DNA of 64,000 nucleotides, from assembly GCF_900108225.1 (NCBI RefSeq), contig NZ_FNUZ01000001.1:620001-684000 (forward strand), in the 5' to 3' direction. The notes under the pieces are model-generated. The model made no database searches. It was not told the DNA's origin and saw only the letters and a program-made list of their open reading frames with translations. This document shows positions 1 through 9,497 of the stretch, piece by piece; the first letter of the stretch is position 1, and the number at the start of each line of letters is the position of its first letter. The translations under genes were made by a program, and so were the position numbers. The DNA is from Thalassococcus halodurans. GTDB lineage: Bacteria > Pseudomonadota > Alphaproteobacteria > Rhodobacterales > Rhodobacteraceae.

Positions 1-746
1 TTTTCCGGCGCATCGCCTTCCAGACCCAGCTGATCGCGGACAATTTTTGAACGCACTTCCTCGACCGCGCCCGATTTCAACTGACCCAATTGGAAGGGTC
101 CGTAGGAAACGCGGATCAGGCGATTCACCTGAAGGCCGATATCGGCCATCGCGCGACGGATTTCGCGGTTCTTGCCTTCGCGCAGCGCAACCGTCAGCCA
201 CGCGTTCGCGCCCTGCTGGCGGTCCAGCGACACAATCATCGGCTGGAAGTTCTGGCCATCAACCGTGATGCCTTTGCGCAGGGGCGTCAGCATATCGTCG
301 GTGGGGCGGCCGTTCACACGCACGCGGTAGCGGCGCAGCCATCCGGTCGAGGGCAGTTCAAGCTTGCGTTTGATGCCGCCATCGTTGGTCAGCAGCAAAA
401 GACCCTCGGAGTTCAAATCGAGCCGCCCGACAGTCATCACGCGGGGCAATTCTTCGGGCAGGTCATCAAAGATGGTGGGACGTCCCTGTTCATCCTTGGT
501 CGTTGTCACCAGACCCGTCGGTTTGTGATAGAGCCACAGCCGCGGTTTTTCCGGCGCGCCGATGGGGTTGCCGTCAACGGTGATCTTATCTGCTTCGGTC
601 ACGTTCAAAGCGGCGCGGTCGATGACCTTGCCGTTCACCGCAATGCGGCCTTCTTCGATCATACGTTCCGCTTCACGGCGCGATGCAACGCCCGCGCGGG
701 CCAGAACTTTGGCGATTCTATCGCCGGGGGGTGTGGATGTGCTCAT
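1..746 (-). CDS. rluB: RsuA/RluB-family 23S rRNA pseudouridine synthase (3' end cut by window)
   Basis: I translated this directly from the complement. It starts MSTSTPPGDRIAKVLARAG and has an S4-type RNA-binding domain (RAGVASRREAERMIEEGRI, about residues 15-65). The catalytic domain follows, with the GRLDLNSEGLLLLTND motif that carries the catalytic Asp, and later REGKNREIRRAM, typical of the RsuA/RluB/RluE/RluF family. These enzymes convert a uridine in rRNA to pseudouridine. RluB (23S position 2605) is the usual member in this lineage, but RsuA/RluF specificity cannot be excluded from sequence alone. The ATG at 746 gives the standard N-terminus. The C-terminus runs off the left edge. It lies 41 bases downstream of the secretion operon and may read through from it. 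Confidence 0.88.
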   Translation of the reverse strand, partial: MSTSTPPGDRIAKVLARAGVASRREAERMIEEGRIAVNGKVIDRAALNVTEADKITVDGNPIGAPEKPRLWLYHKPTGLVTTTKDEQGRPTIFDDLPEELPRVMTVGRLDLNSEGLLLLTNDGGIKRKLELPSTGWLRRYRVRVNGRPTDDMLTPLRKGITVDGQNFQPMIVSLDRQQGANAWLTVALREGKNREIRRAMADIGLQVNRLIRVSYGPFQLGQLKSGAVEEVRSKIVRDQLGLEGDAPE

Positions 747-787
747 ACGCCCGCCTTACAGCGGATCAGGGCCGCGCGGAAGGGGCC

Positions 788-1969
788 TTAGGGTTCGCGC
801 AGCGCCTCGCGTGTTTTGTAAAGCGGCTTGAGCAGATATTGCAGAACCGTCTTTTCACCGGTCATCAGCTCGACCTGCGCCTGCATGCCCGGACGCAAAT
901 CGATCATCGACTGACGGTCGGACAAAGACATCGGATCAACGCGAACGGTGACCTTATAGTGGGACTCGCCATCAGGATCGCGTTCGTCCTTGAACGTATC
1001 GGCCGAGATCACATCAACGCGGCCTTTGATCGTGCCATAGATCGTATAATCATAAGCCGACAGCTTGATCGTCGCTTCTTGGCCTGGACGGATGTTGGCG
1101 ATGTTTTCCGGCGCGACCTTAGCCTCGACCAGCAGTTCTTCTTCGATCGGGATGATCTGCAAGATTTCCTCGCCGGGGCGCACAACGCCGCCGATGGTGG
1201 TGATCGACAGTTTGTTCACCACGCCACGCACGGGGCTGACCAGAACGGTCCGTTGCAACTGGTCGGTCGATGCCTTCAGGTTCTGCTTCAGCGTCGCCAG
1301 TTCTTTCAGCGTTTCGGAAAACTCCTCGGCGCGGGCCAGTTCAGTCTGGGTGACGATCTCGTCGTGTTTCACCTTGGCATCGGCATAGGTTTTACGGGCC
1401 TGCGTGACCTCGATCAGCGCGACAACCTTGTTGGAATAGAGGTTCTCCATCAGCTTCAGCTCGGTCGCGGCCTGATCCAGGATGCGTTTCGCTCCGTCAC
1501 GGCGCGATACGAAATCCTGCTGACGCGCCCGCAAAAGCGACCGTTCGGACGCAAGGATCGCAGGGTTGGATTCGGCGAAAATTGCGGGGACGTCAAAGTC
1601 TGACGCCCCCGCCAGTTCGGCCTCGAGTCGCAAGCGGCGTATCTCGAGGGCGGTGATCTGATCTTCGATGTCGTCCACCGAGGACTGGAACATCGTGCCA
1701 TGCAAACGGGCCAAAACGTCGCCCTGCATGACTTCTTCGCCTTCCTTCACCAACAGGGCCGACAGAATGCCGCCCTCAAGGTTCTGGATGATTTGCGGGC
1801 GTGACGACGACACGAATTCGCCATCCGCCCGCACAATCTCATCGACCCACGCAAAGGACGCCCACAGGATAAACGCCCAAACAGAGATCGCGGACAGCCA
1901 GATGGTCAGAGACGGGCCCTTCATCTTGGTTTCGATCTGCGCGTTCAGATCGGTCATGCCCATTGTCAT
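788..1969 (-). CDS. HlyD-family type I secretion periplasmic adaptor
   Basis: This 393-residue membrane-fusion protein should bridge the inner-membrane ABC exporter and the outer-membrane channel of a type I secretion system. It has a short cytoplasmic N-terminus, one transmembrane segment at about residues 22-42 (LTIWLSAISVWAFILWASFA), a lipoyl/barrel-sandwich half (EFVSSSRPQIIQNLEGGILS), a long alpha-hairpin at about 110-230, the second lipoyl half (LVSPVRGVVNKLSITTIGG) and a C-terminal beta-barrel region. It is the last gene of the adhesin operon, 5 bases after the ABC gene. In-frame ATGs at 1969, 1963 and 1957 make the exact start uncertain. The partner is most likely the repetitive protein encoded at the head of the operon. 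Confidence 0.9.
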   Translation of the reverse strand: MTMGMTDLNAQIETKMKGPSLTIWLSAISVWAFILWASFAWVDEIVRADGEFVSSSRPQIIQNLEGGILSALLVKEGEEVMQGDVLARLHGTMFQSSVDDIEDQITALEIRRLRLEAELAGASDFDVPAIFAESNPAILASERSLLRARQQDFVSRRDGAKRILDQAATELKLMENLYSNKVVALIEVTQARKTYADAKVKHDEIVTQTELARAEEFSETLKELATLKQNLKASTDQLQRTVLVSPVRGVVNKLSITTIGGVVRPGEEILQIIPIEEELLVEAKVAPENIANIRPGQEATIKLSAYDYTIYGTIKGRVDVISADTFKDERDPDGESHYKVTVRVDPMSLSDRQSMIDLRPGMQAQVELMTGEKTVLQYLLKPLYKTREALREP

Positions 1970-1974
1970 GGTCG

Positions 1975-4191
1975 TTACCCCTTTTTCCCGCCAGCGGCGG
2001 CGCGTTGCAGGTGATCAAGCACCTGATCGCGGGGGCCGTCTACGGTCATGCGACCGCCGTTCAGAATAAGTGTACGCGTCGCCAGCGACAGGATCGGCAC
2101 GCGGTGCGTGGCAATCACAGCCGTCCGGCCCGGCAACCATTTCGCAAGACGCGAGATCAGCGTTTTCTCAAGCGTCTGGTCCAGCGCGGCGGTCGGTTCG
2201 TCCAGCAGCACGATTTCAGGATCCTGCAGCCACAGACGCGCCCAGCCGATGCTTTGGCGCTGACCGACAGACAGGCCCGAGCCACCGTCACCGATGGGCA
2301 TGTCCAGACCTTCGGGATGCGCTTTGACGTATTGGCCAAGCCCCGCAAAATCCAGCGCGTGATACAGGCGGTCGTCGTCCGCTTCGAGCATCGACAGATT
2401 CAGGTTATCGCGCAGCGTGCCCGCAAACAGCCGCACGTCCTGACCCAGATAACCGATGGAGCGGCGCAGGTCGGTCGGGTCGATCTGGCTGATCTCGACC
2501 CCGTCCAGCAGAATACGCCCCTCGGTCGCGCCATAAAGACCCGACAGCAGTCGCAGGAAGGTCGACTTGCCCGCACCGTTTGTGCCCAGAATGGCCAGCG
2601 ACTGACCCGGCTGAATGCCAAGCGCGGGAATATCCAGCGCGGCGTTGCCTTCGCCATAGGCGTAGGTGACGTTGGTCAGTTCGTACTGGCCGCGCAGCCG
2701 TTCGCGGCGCAGGTATTTGCGCGTCGCGCTGCGGTCCTGTTCGGACTCGGCGATGGCATCCAAGCCATCCAAAGCAGTTTTGACATTGCCCCAACGCGAC
2801 ATGATGCCGGACAATTGGGTCAACGGCGCAAGCGTGCGCGAGGTCAGGATACCCGTCGCGATGATCGCGCCGACGGTAAAATCACCCGCGAACACCAGAT
2901 AGGTGCCGGTGATCACCGCGCCCACATAGGTGCCCTGCTGAATGGCCTGCGCCCAGAAGGTCAGGTTGGCCGACAGTTTGCGCTGTTCCGATGTCTTGAC
3001 CGATTGCACAGCGGACATTTCCGTCCAGAGACGACGGAAGCGGTCTTCGCCACGGGCAGCTTTGATGGTGTCGAGTTCTGCCACAACCTCTTGCAACAGA
3101 CGGGCCTGTTTAGTGCTGGCGCCCTGCATTTCGCGGGTCAGGCGCATCATCCGGCGTTGCAGCAGCAGGCCCGGCACGACCATCAGGATACCACCCGCGA
3201 TCAGAACCCAGACAACGCTGCCCGCAATCGACCAGACCATAAACAAGAACAGGAAGATAAACGGAAGGTCAGCCACAGCCCCCACGGTCGAGGCGGTAAA
3301 GAATTCGCGCACAGACCCGAATTCGCGCATGGCCGAGAATAGCTGCGACGGCGAACGTGCGGCGATTTCCGAACGCATCCCCAACAGGCGATCCATCAGC
3401 AACTGCTGCACGCCCATCTCGATCTGCCGCCCTGCCCCGTCCAACAGTTGCGCACGGGCCGCTTTCAGGAACCCTTCCAGCAGCAGTGCCATCGCGGCAC
3501 CGGCGGCAAGCACCCAAAGGGTGGCCTCGGATTGATGCGGGATCACGCGGTCATAGACCTGTAGCGAAAACAGCGCGACCGCGACGGCCAGCATGTTCGC
3601 CACGAAAGAGCCAATCGCCACCTCGCCGAAATGGCGGGAAAAGCGGCCGAACTGGCCCCAGAACCAATGTTTCTTTTCGTTCAGACCGGCGTGGATTTCG
3701 CTCAGCCCTTCGATCGGCGCATCGCCACGCAGGATGATGCCGCTGAACACAGGGGCAAACTCGGCCACCGGCACTTCGCTGCGGCGGTCTTTGACGCTGT
3801 CGTCATAGACGGTCAGCATCGATCCGCTTTGCGACAGAACCAGAACGATCTGGCCCGACGTCATCAACGCCAGCGCAGGGAAATGCGCCTTGGTCAGGCG
3901 GGTGGATTTCTGCGCCTCGGCCACAAGACCGGCGGCTTTCATGCCCGCCAGCAGCGCCTCGGGGCCATAGCTGTCGTCTTTGCCGCGATGTTTGGTCAGC
4001 GCGTCCAGAATATCGGGAATGCGGCCTTCGATGCCCTTTTGGCGGGCAAACAGCCGGATCACTTCGGCACGGGCGCGTGCCTTATCACTGTGCAGGGGCG
4101 CACGACCGGGTTTGTTGGCCACAGCCTCTGACATGGTGTTCAGATGCTCTCGGGCCTTACCGGCCATGGCGATGACCTGCTGCGAGTTCAA
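1975..4191 (-). CDS. Type I secretion ABC transporter (permease-ATPase fusion)
   Basis: This 738-residue half-transporter should power export of the adhesin. Residues ~1-170 resemble a C39-peptidase-like domain but lack an obvious catalytic Cys, so it is probably a non-cleaving docking domain as in LapB/HlyB-type exporters. A six-helix ABC membrane domain follows at about 190-470. The ATPase shows Walker A GTNGAGKST, signature LSVGQRQSIGWAR, Walker [14 protein letters not shown] and H-loop ATHR. The start is drawn at a TTG (4191) whose TTGA overlaps the tolC-like stop codon. The ATG at 4167 is an alternative. It sits between the TolC-like and HlyD-like genes. Confidence 0.9.
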   Translation of the reverse strand: MNSQQVIAMAGKAREHLNTMSEAVANKPGRAPLHSDKARARAEVIRLFARQKGIEGRIPDILDALTKHRGKDDSYGPEALLAGMKAAGLVAEAQKSTRLTKAHFPALALMTSGQIVLVLSQSGSMLTVYDDSVKDRRSEVPVAEFAPVFSGIILRGDAPIEGLSEIHAGLNEKKHWFWGQFGRFSRHFGEVAIGSFVANMLAVAVALFSLQVYDRVIPHQSEATLWVLAAGAAMALLLEGFLKAARAQLLDGAGRQIEMGVQQLLMDRLLGMRSEIAARSPSQLFSAMREFGSVREFFTASTVGAVADLPFIFLFLFMVWSIAGSVVWVLIAGGILMVVPGLLLQRRMMRLTREMQGASTKQARLLQEVVAELDTIKAARGEDRFRRLWTEMSAVQSVKTSEQRKLSANLTFWAQAIQQGTYVGAVITGTYLVFAGDFTVGAIIATGILTSRTLAPLTQLSGIMSRWGNVKTALDGLDAIAESEQDRSATRKYLRRERLRGQYELTNVTYAYGEGNAALDIPALGIQPGQSLAILGTNGAGKSTFLRLLSGLYGATEGRILLDGVEISQIDPTDLRRSIGYLGQDVRLFAGTLRDNLNLSMLEADDDRLYHALDFAGLGQYVKAHPEGLDMPIGDGGSGLSVGQRQSIGWARLWLQDPEIVLLDEPTAALDQTLEKTLISRLAKWLPGRTAVIATHRVPILSLATRTLILNGGRMTVDGPRDQVLDHLQRAAAGGKKG

Positions 4192-5504
4192 ATCCGATCC
4201 CCCGAAGCAAGCACACCTTGAAGCTCGGCGATCCGAAGCTCGGCCCGTGCGGCTTTGTATTTGACCTCAAGCGCGGTTTCGAGCGCGCGGATGTATGTCT
4301 CGTAGACGCCGACAACCTCCATCACCTTACGCTGTCCGCCGTCATATTGCTTTTGAAACAGATCAAGGTTGGATTTCGCCTGCGTCACCAGCGATGACGC
4401 TTCGGCACTCTGGCGTTTGTAGGCCTCGTATTTGCGGACCAGCGACGCCATTTCACGGTTTGCATCCTCGCGCGCCTCGGACACACGGCGTTCGGCGGTG
4501 TCTTTGGTCAGTTCGATGGATTCCAGCGTGGCCATGGTGCCAAAGCCGAAGCCCTGATCGGCCTGTACGTTCAGACCGCCGCCTGTGTTGCCGTTCTGAT
4601 CAATGCTGGCTTGCGCACCCAGTCCGGGCAGATGGCTGGCGCGGGCGATGCGGGCGTTTGCCAGCGCGATGTCGCGGGCGGTTTCAGCCTCAAGCACCGA
4701 AAGCGGTTCAGCGGCCACGGGCGCGGCACCCAGTTGCCCGATACCACGGACATCGTCCATCGGGCTGGCGGACATGGCGTTCAACTCGGCCAGCGCGGTT
4801 TCCGCATCTTCCTGCGCGGCGCTGCGCTTGGCTTTCAGATCCGCAAGTTTCTGCTGGATCACATTCAGGTCGGACATGTTGGACACGCCACCTTTGACAC
4901 GCTGGTCCATGATCCATTCGAAATGGTTCAGATCGCTCAGTGCGGCATCATACTGCGCGGTGGCTTCGCGGCCTTCGGCGGCTTTCAGATAAAGCCCAAT
5001 GGCATCAGCCACGCGTTTGTTGCCGTCGGTGGACATGGCAACAGCGGCAGCTTCGACCTCGGCCTGTGCCAGATCACGTTCGGCGCGCTTGCGGCCATTG
5101 TCGAACAGCACCTGATTGACGACGATTTCGGCCACCAGATCACCCAGCGATGTCAGAGACACGCGCGGGCCCAGCGTCGGAAGCCAGTTCCGGTCAGCGG
5201 CCTTTTTGCGCAGGATCGCAACGCGAAGCTCGGCTTCGGCCACGCGGGCATCAGAGGCCAGAACACCGGACGCCACCGTGGCGTATGGGCTGCCTGCCTG
5301 AAGGATGCTGTGACGCGCTTTCAGATTCTGGATGATGGGGGATGTTTCACCGTCTGCCTGCACAGACGCCTGCCCCACCAGTTGGTCGTTCGGTCCCGAT
5401 GCGAAACGCGATGCGGTTTCGGGGGCCGTGGATTTCAGACATCCACTTAATAGAATTGTACTCGACAGAAGCACGATGCCTCTGCGTATTGCCGCCTGCC
5501 TCAT
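4188..5504 (-). CDS. TolC-family outer-membrane efflux lipoprotein of the type I system
   Basis: This 438-residue protein has the outer-membrane-factor layout: two long coiled-coil repeats (e.g. AEAELRVAILRKKAADRNWLP near residue 95 and SLVRKYEAYKRQSAEASSLV near 365) separated by beta-strand segments. The N-terminus is a lipoprotein signal with a lipobox (LLSGC, Cys about residue 22), so it is probably lipid-anchored. It should form the outer-membrane tunnel for the substrate encoded just upstream. A hairpin lies between that gene and this one. Its stop overlaps the start of the ABC gene, implying translational coupling. Which end of the family (LapE-like or AggA-like) is closest cannot be decided by eye. 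Confidence 0.85.
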   Translation of the reverse strand: MRQAAIRRGIVLLSSTILLSGCLKSTAPETASRFASGPNDQLVGQASVQADGETSPIIQNLKARHSILQAGSPYATVASGVLASDARVAEAELRVAILRKKAADRNWLPTLGPRVSLTSLGDLVAEIVVNQVLFDNGRKRAERDLAQAEVEAAAVAMSTDGNKRVADAIGLYLKAAEGREATAQYDAALSDLNHFEWIMDQRVKGGVSNMSDLNVIQQKLADLKAKRSAAQEDAETALAELNAMSASPMDDVRGIGQLGAAPVAAEPLSVLEAETARDIALANARIARASHLPGLGAQASIDQNGNTGGGLNVQADQGFGFGTMATLESIELTKDTAERRVSEAREDANREMASLVRKYEAYKRQSAEASSLVTQAKSNLDLFQKQYDGGQRKVMEVVGVYETYIRALETALEVKYKAARAELRIAELQGVLASGDRI

Positions 5505-5533
5505 TGGTCTGTCCCAGTTTTTTTTATGATCAT

Positions 5534-5560
5534 TCCCGGCGCATTGCCCGTGCGCCGGGA
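5534..5560 (-). promoter_or_regulatory. Intercistronic hairpin between adhesin and tolC-like genes
   Basis: A perfect 10-bp stem TCCCGGCGCA/TGCGCCGGGA with a 7-base loop lies just after the adhesin stop codon. On the transcribed (minus) strand it is followed by ATGATCATAAAAAAAAC, not a U run, so it is unlikely to be a full intrinsic terminator. It fits a 3'-end stabilising or attenuating hairpin that would leave more adhesin mRNA than transporter mRNA. That role is inferred. Confidence 0.6.
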
Positions 5561-5576
5561 GGTCTTAGTTTGGGGA

Positions 5577-8500
5577 TCAGATGACAACCTGAGTGATATC
5601 GTCCTCGATACGGACGGTTGCTTCGCCCAGGGTGAAGATGTTGAACCCTTCTCCGTCATTGCCGTGCGCGGTTGCACCGGTAATGGTGATCTGATCGTCA
5701 ACACCGCCCGTGATGGTCAGCGTGTCTGTGTCAGAGTTCAGAGCAAGGATTTGTGCCTCGGTGATGGTCAGTTCGCTGTCTTCGGCGAACTGCAGATCGA
5801 TGGTTTCGATCTGGTAGTCGCCCAGCGTATTTGCCAGCGCATCGGTCATGGTGACTTCGGACGTGGTTGTGTCGTCCAGCACCAGATAGGTGCCTGATGT
5901 GTTGCCCGCATCATCTGTGCCGGTGATCACAAGGTGCGATCCGTCCGGTACGTTCTGAGTAAAGGCATAGCTGGTTTCATTCAGCGGCTCGCCAAGGTCG
6001 AACGACATGTTCGCGACCTCTTCTACGGTGCCCGCGTCAGTCACGTGGCTGACCACAACATCGTCTTCGGTGGTTTCGATTGTCACACCGCGCAGACCTG
6101 TGTGGTCACGAGTGTAGCTTTCGACCAGCGGCGAATTCGGCGCATCGGTGTCGATCGACAGGGTTTCCGTGATGGAACGGGTGTTGCCCGCCGCATCCGT
6201 CGCCTCGATCAGAACCGGCAGATCGAAGGTGCCGCGCGGGATGTCCGCAGACGCCAGATCGACGCTCCAGTTGCCGTTTGCATCGACAGTCGCAGTGTGT
6301 GTCACGCCGTTGATCGTCACCTGCACGGTGGACCCGCGTTCTACGGTGCCGGTCAGGGTCAGACCTTGCGACGCTTCTGCTGCGTTGACCACGCCGTCCC
6401 CGGCGATGAATTCGTTGGTGCCTGTCAGCGTGTCGACCAGCGTATCAACCTGGAAGGTCTGCGTGGTCTGCGTGCTGTTGCCCGCCATGTCGGTTGTATT
6501 GATCACAGCCGTGGTGGTGTAGGTGCCTGCCGGAACCTCGCCCGCCGCAAAGGCCACGGACCAGTTGCCGTTCGCATCAACGTTGGCTGCGCGTGTCACA
6601 CCTTCGAACGTCACGGTCACAGCCGCGCCCGGTTCGGTGGAACCGGTCAGGACGATACCGTTGGACGCTTCGGCACCATTCACGATGCCATCGCCTTCCA
6701 CCGGATCGGTCGAAACGCTGAAGTTCTGCACCTCGGTATCGATGCTGACGCTGTCGGTACGGGTCAGAGTGTTGCCTGCCGCGTCTGTGATGGTCGCGGT
6801 GATCTGTGCCTCATACGTGCCTTGCGGAATTTCCGAAGACAGGAAGTTCGCGGTCCAGATGCCTTGCGCATTGGTCATCACGTTGCGGCTGACGCCACCC
6901 AATGTGACTGTAACCATCTGGTTCGGATCGGATGTACCGGTCAGAACCACGCCATCCTGCGCCTCGGCGAAGTTGACGACATCGTCGCCTTCAACCGGTG
7001 CGGCGCTGATGGTCAGGCGACCTGCGTCTGTATCCACAGCAACCTGCTGGCTGATTGTCGATACGTTGCCGGCAGCGTCGGTTGCCACGGCGGTCAGCGT
7101 GTAGCTGCCTTCGCCTGCGGGCATTTCGCCTGCGCCAAAGCTTACTGTCCATGTACCATTCGAAGCCACAGTCGCCGCACGGTTCACGCCGTTGAAGCTG
7201 ACCATGACGGTGCTGCCCGGCTCTGTTGTGCCCGACAGGGACATGCCTTGCGACGCCTCAGCCGCGTTGACCACGCCGTCCGCACCACCCGGTGCGCCGT
7301 TGATCGCAAAGTTGCGCACCAGCGTGTCGACATCAACTGTGCCGGATGCTGTGGCCGTGTTGCCAGCCGCATCGGTCGACACCGCTGTAACTGCAACCGT
7401 CTGTTCGCCCTGCGGAATTTCCGACGCAGGGAAGTCAACCGACCAGCTGCCATTCGCACCCACAACTGCGGGGCGTGTCGCGGACCCGAAGGTGACCATC
7501 ACGGACGACCCCGGTTCGGCAGTGCCTGTCAGGGTCACGCCGTCAGTGCGCTCGGTGTTGTTGATGACACCGTCGCCTTCGACGCCTGCGGTCGAAACCG
7601 TCAGGCCGGTGGTTGTGTCCAGATGGAATGTATCTCTCGCCGTGGCCGAGTTGCCCGCCAGATCTGTCGAGGTCGCCGTGACAGTGATGTCCTGCGTGCC
7701 TTCGGGCAGATCAGAGGCGGCAAATGTCACGCTCCATGCGCCATTCGCACCAACTGTTGTTGTGTGCTCGACACCCAGAATGCTGACGACAACGGTCGCA
7801 CCCGCTTCGCCTGTGCCCGAGAAGGACACACCATCAGAACGCTCAGCTGCGTTGACGATATCGTCGCCTTCCACAGCTGTGGTCGAGAACGACAGCGAGG
7901 TTTCGGTGTCGATACGAATCGTGTCGGTGATGACGGTGCTGTTGCCCGCCGCGTCCGTCGCGGTGATGATGATATCCGCGTCGTATTCACCACCCGGCAG
8001 TGTGGTTTCGTCGATGGTGACCATCCAGCCACCATTCGCATCCACTGTCGCGGGGAAATCTGTGCCGCCAACTGTGACAACCACGGTCGAACCCGGTTCA
8101 ACCTGACCGCTCAGAACAACGCCACCTGCGTGGCCATCGCCGTTGATGATTTCGCTGACGGAAACCGTGCCGCTTTCGACCTCGACCGCGGGGGCGGTGA
8201 CATCGATGCTGACGCTGGGGCCATCCAGATCGACAGAAGAACCGTCGGGCTGGTTGACTGTAACGTCGACTTCATAGTTGCCATCGGCAGGGAATGCGTC
8301 GCCGGTAAATTCGGCTTCCCACGTGCCTTCGTCCGTGGCTGTCGTTGTGACGGTTTCCTCGCCAATCGTGACGATCACTTCGGAACCCGGTTCAGCCGTA
8401 CCTGTGATGACAACTGTCTGTGTGTCATCGCCGTAAACTTCGCGCGGAACGTCGACGTCATCCACTGTCGGCGTGATCATCGAGCTGCCGCCACCCGAAC

Positions 8501-9068
8501 CACCGCCCGAGCCGTCATCATCCAGAAGCGACGCACCCAAAAGGGCCGCACCACCCGCAGCCGCAGCCGCCGCAGCACCACCGCCACCTGCCAGACCTGC
8601 GCCCAGCAGACCGGTCGCCAACATGCTGACCTCTTCTTCGGGCTGCACGTCGTTCGCGATCATCGCGTAGTCGGACGGCGATACGACCGCCGGTTCTTCG
8701 ACAAAGATCAGATCATCTTCAGGGGACCATTTACCCCATGTTTCTGTGGGGCCGTACTGGGCCAGCAGAATGCCGCCCTCGGCCTCGACGAACTGGACCG
8801 AATTCAATTGGCCTTCGGCGCTCAGATACAGCGACACAGGGGCGCCATTGCCGAAATAGCCGTCCAGAACGATCACGCGGCCATCGGCCAGAGTGATCAG
8901 AAGGTCGTCGCCCGCACGGTCATAGCCACGCAGGTTTTCTTGTTTGATATTGATAGAAATTTGGTCGCCACGGTCGACAGGGATTACAAAACCATCACCA
9001 TCACTACCCACGGTACCCATCTGCACCGCACCCGCAGGGGTACGGATCGCATAATCGATCGCGTTCAT
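5577..9068 (-). CDS. Large repetitive secreted protein, BapA-type N-terminus with tandem Ig-like domains (biofilm adhesin candidate)
   Basis: This 1163-residue acidic protein has no Sec signal peptide. Residues ~1-125 resemble the BapA prefix domain (MNAIDYAIRTPAGAVQMG, then VIVLDGYFGNG). At about 150-195 there is an Ala/Gly/Ser-rich linker. About eight tandem Ig-like domains of ~97 residues follow. Each carries versions of EGDGVVNAAEASDGV, SGTAEPGSTVTV, ATVDANGNWSV, TDAAGNT and ending VDT. The C-terminal ~160 residues (ending NIFTLGEATVRIEDDITQVVI) likely hold the uncleaved type I secretion signal. No RTX nonapeptides (GGxGxDxxx) were found. It is the first gene of an operon with its three secretion components. 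Role in surface attachment is inferred from domain type and context. The antisense strand carries a long open frame that is only a shadow. Confidence 0.85.
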   Translation of the reverse strand: MNAIDYAIRTPAGAVQMGTVGSDGDGFVIPVDRGDQISINIKQENLRGYDRAGDDLLITLADGRVIVLDGYFGNGAPVSLYLSAEGQLNSVQFVEAEGGILLAQYGPTETWGKWSPEDDLIFVEEPAVVSPSDYAMIANDVQPEEEVSMLATGLLGAGLAGGGGAAAAAAAGGAALLGASLLDDDGSGGGSGGGSSMITPTVDDVDVPREVYGDDTQTVVITGTAEPGSEVIVTIGEETVTTTATDEGTWEAEFTGDAFPADGNYEVDVTVNQPDGSSVDLDGPSVSIDVTAPAVEVESGTVSVSEIINGDGHAGGVVLSGQVEPGSTVVVTVGGTDFPATVDANGGWMVTIDETTLPGGEYDADIIITATDAAGNSTVITDTIRIDTETSLSFSTTAVEGDDIVNAAERSDGVSFSGTGEAGATVVVSILGVEHTTTVGANGAWSVTFAASDLPEGTQDITVTATSTDLAGNSATARDTFHLDTTTGLTVSTAGVEGDGVINNTERTDGVTLTGTAEPGSSVMVTFGSATRPAVVGANGSWSVDFPASEIPQGEQTVAVTAVSTDAAGNTATASGTVDVDTLVRNFAINGAPGGADGVVNAAEASQGMSLSGTTEPGSTVMVSFNGVNRAATVASNGTWTVSFGAGEMPAGEGSYTLTAVATDAAGNVSTISQQVAVDTDAGRLTISAAPVEGDDVVNFAEAQDGVVLTGTSDPNQMVTVTLGGVSRNVMTNAQGIWTANFLSSEIPQGTYEAQITATITDAAGNTLTRTDSVSIDTEVQNFSVSTDPVEGDGIVNGAEASNGIVLTGSTEPGAAVTVTFEGVTRAANVDANGNWSVAFAAGEVPAGTYTTTAVINTTDMAGNSTQTTQTFQVDTLVDTLTGTNEFIAGDGVVNAAEASQGLTLTGTVERGSTVQVTINGVTHTATVDANGNWSVDLASADIPRGTFDLPVLIEATDAAGNTRSITETLSIDTDAPNSPLVESYTRDHTGLRGVTIETTEDDVVVSHVTDAGTVEEVANMSFDLGEPLNETSYAFTQNVPDGSHLVITGTDDAGNTSGTYLVLDDTTTSEVTMTDALANTLGDYQIETIDLQFAEDSELTITEAQILALNSDTDTLTITGGVDDQITITGATAHGNDGEGFNIFTLGEATVRIEDDITQVVI

Positions 9069-9497
9069 TATAACACCGCCGTTGCCTCAATCGACGACTT
9101 TTCGCCGTCATATTCTTTTATGATTTCATCCGTACCTTAATTTCGCCTCATTCTCCAAGGGAAAATGCGTCAGGAATTATCAATAGTGACAAATTGCAAC
9201 GAAAGTTGTTGTCAAAATCCAACACACGCATCACAGCTTTGGAATTTCTAACCAACTGGAAAAAAACAAAATTTTTCCGAACGATATTTTCAAAGCCTTT
9301 ATTTTCCTGATCTTTTACCCCATCGCGCCCTGCCGCTGCCGCCAACCCACACTCGAAAGTTAGGTTCTTTGCCGAATGCGCCGCGTTTTCGCATCACCGC
9401 GCGAAAAAATCGCCTTGGCGACGGCCATTCGCACCCTAGGTTTCGACAAGTCATTGGCTTTGCCGCGAAACGCAGGTAACCGAGGGCGCGCAACAAT
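9069..9497. other. 429-base A+T-rich intergenic region between divergent adhesin and flavin reductase genes
   Basis: No convincing gene here. The stretch is clearly more A+T-rich than its surroundings and must contain the promoter of the adhesin operon (leftward) and that of the flavin reductase (rightward). A GGAAAAA/TTTTTCC inverted repeat spans 9258-9278. The region's length and base composition fit a regulated promoter, but I cannot assign a specific regulator. Confidence 0.5.

Noticed and set aside
1963-3342. 459-codon plus-strand frame under the ABC transporter gene
   Set aside because: Antisense to an intact ABC ATPase. The product is Gln/Arg/His-rich with no recognisable motif, typical of high-G+C shadow frames.
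5934-9140. 1068-codon open frame on the plus strand opposite the adhesin gene
   Set aside because: It is a by-product of the adhesin's codon bias and repeats. The product is Cys/His/Arg-rich, without domain character, while the minus-strand frame has clear Ig-like repeats and operon context.
9258-9278. Intrinsic terminator at GGAAAAA/TTTTTCC
   Set aside because: The stem is almost all A-T and too weak. It lies in a divergent promoter region where no terminator is expected.
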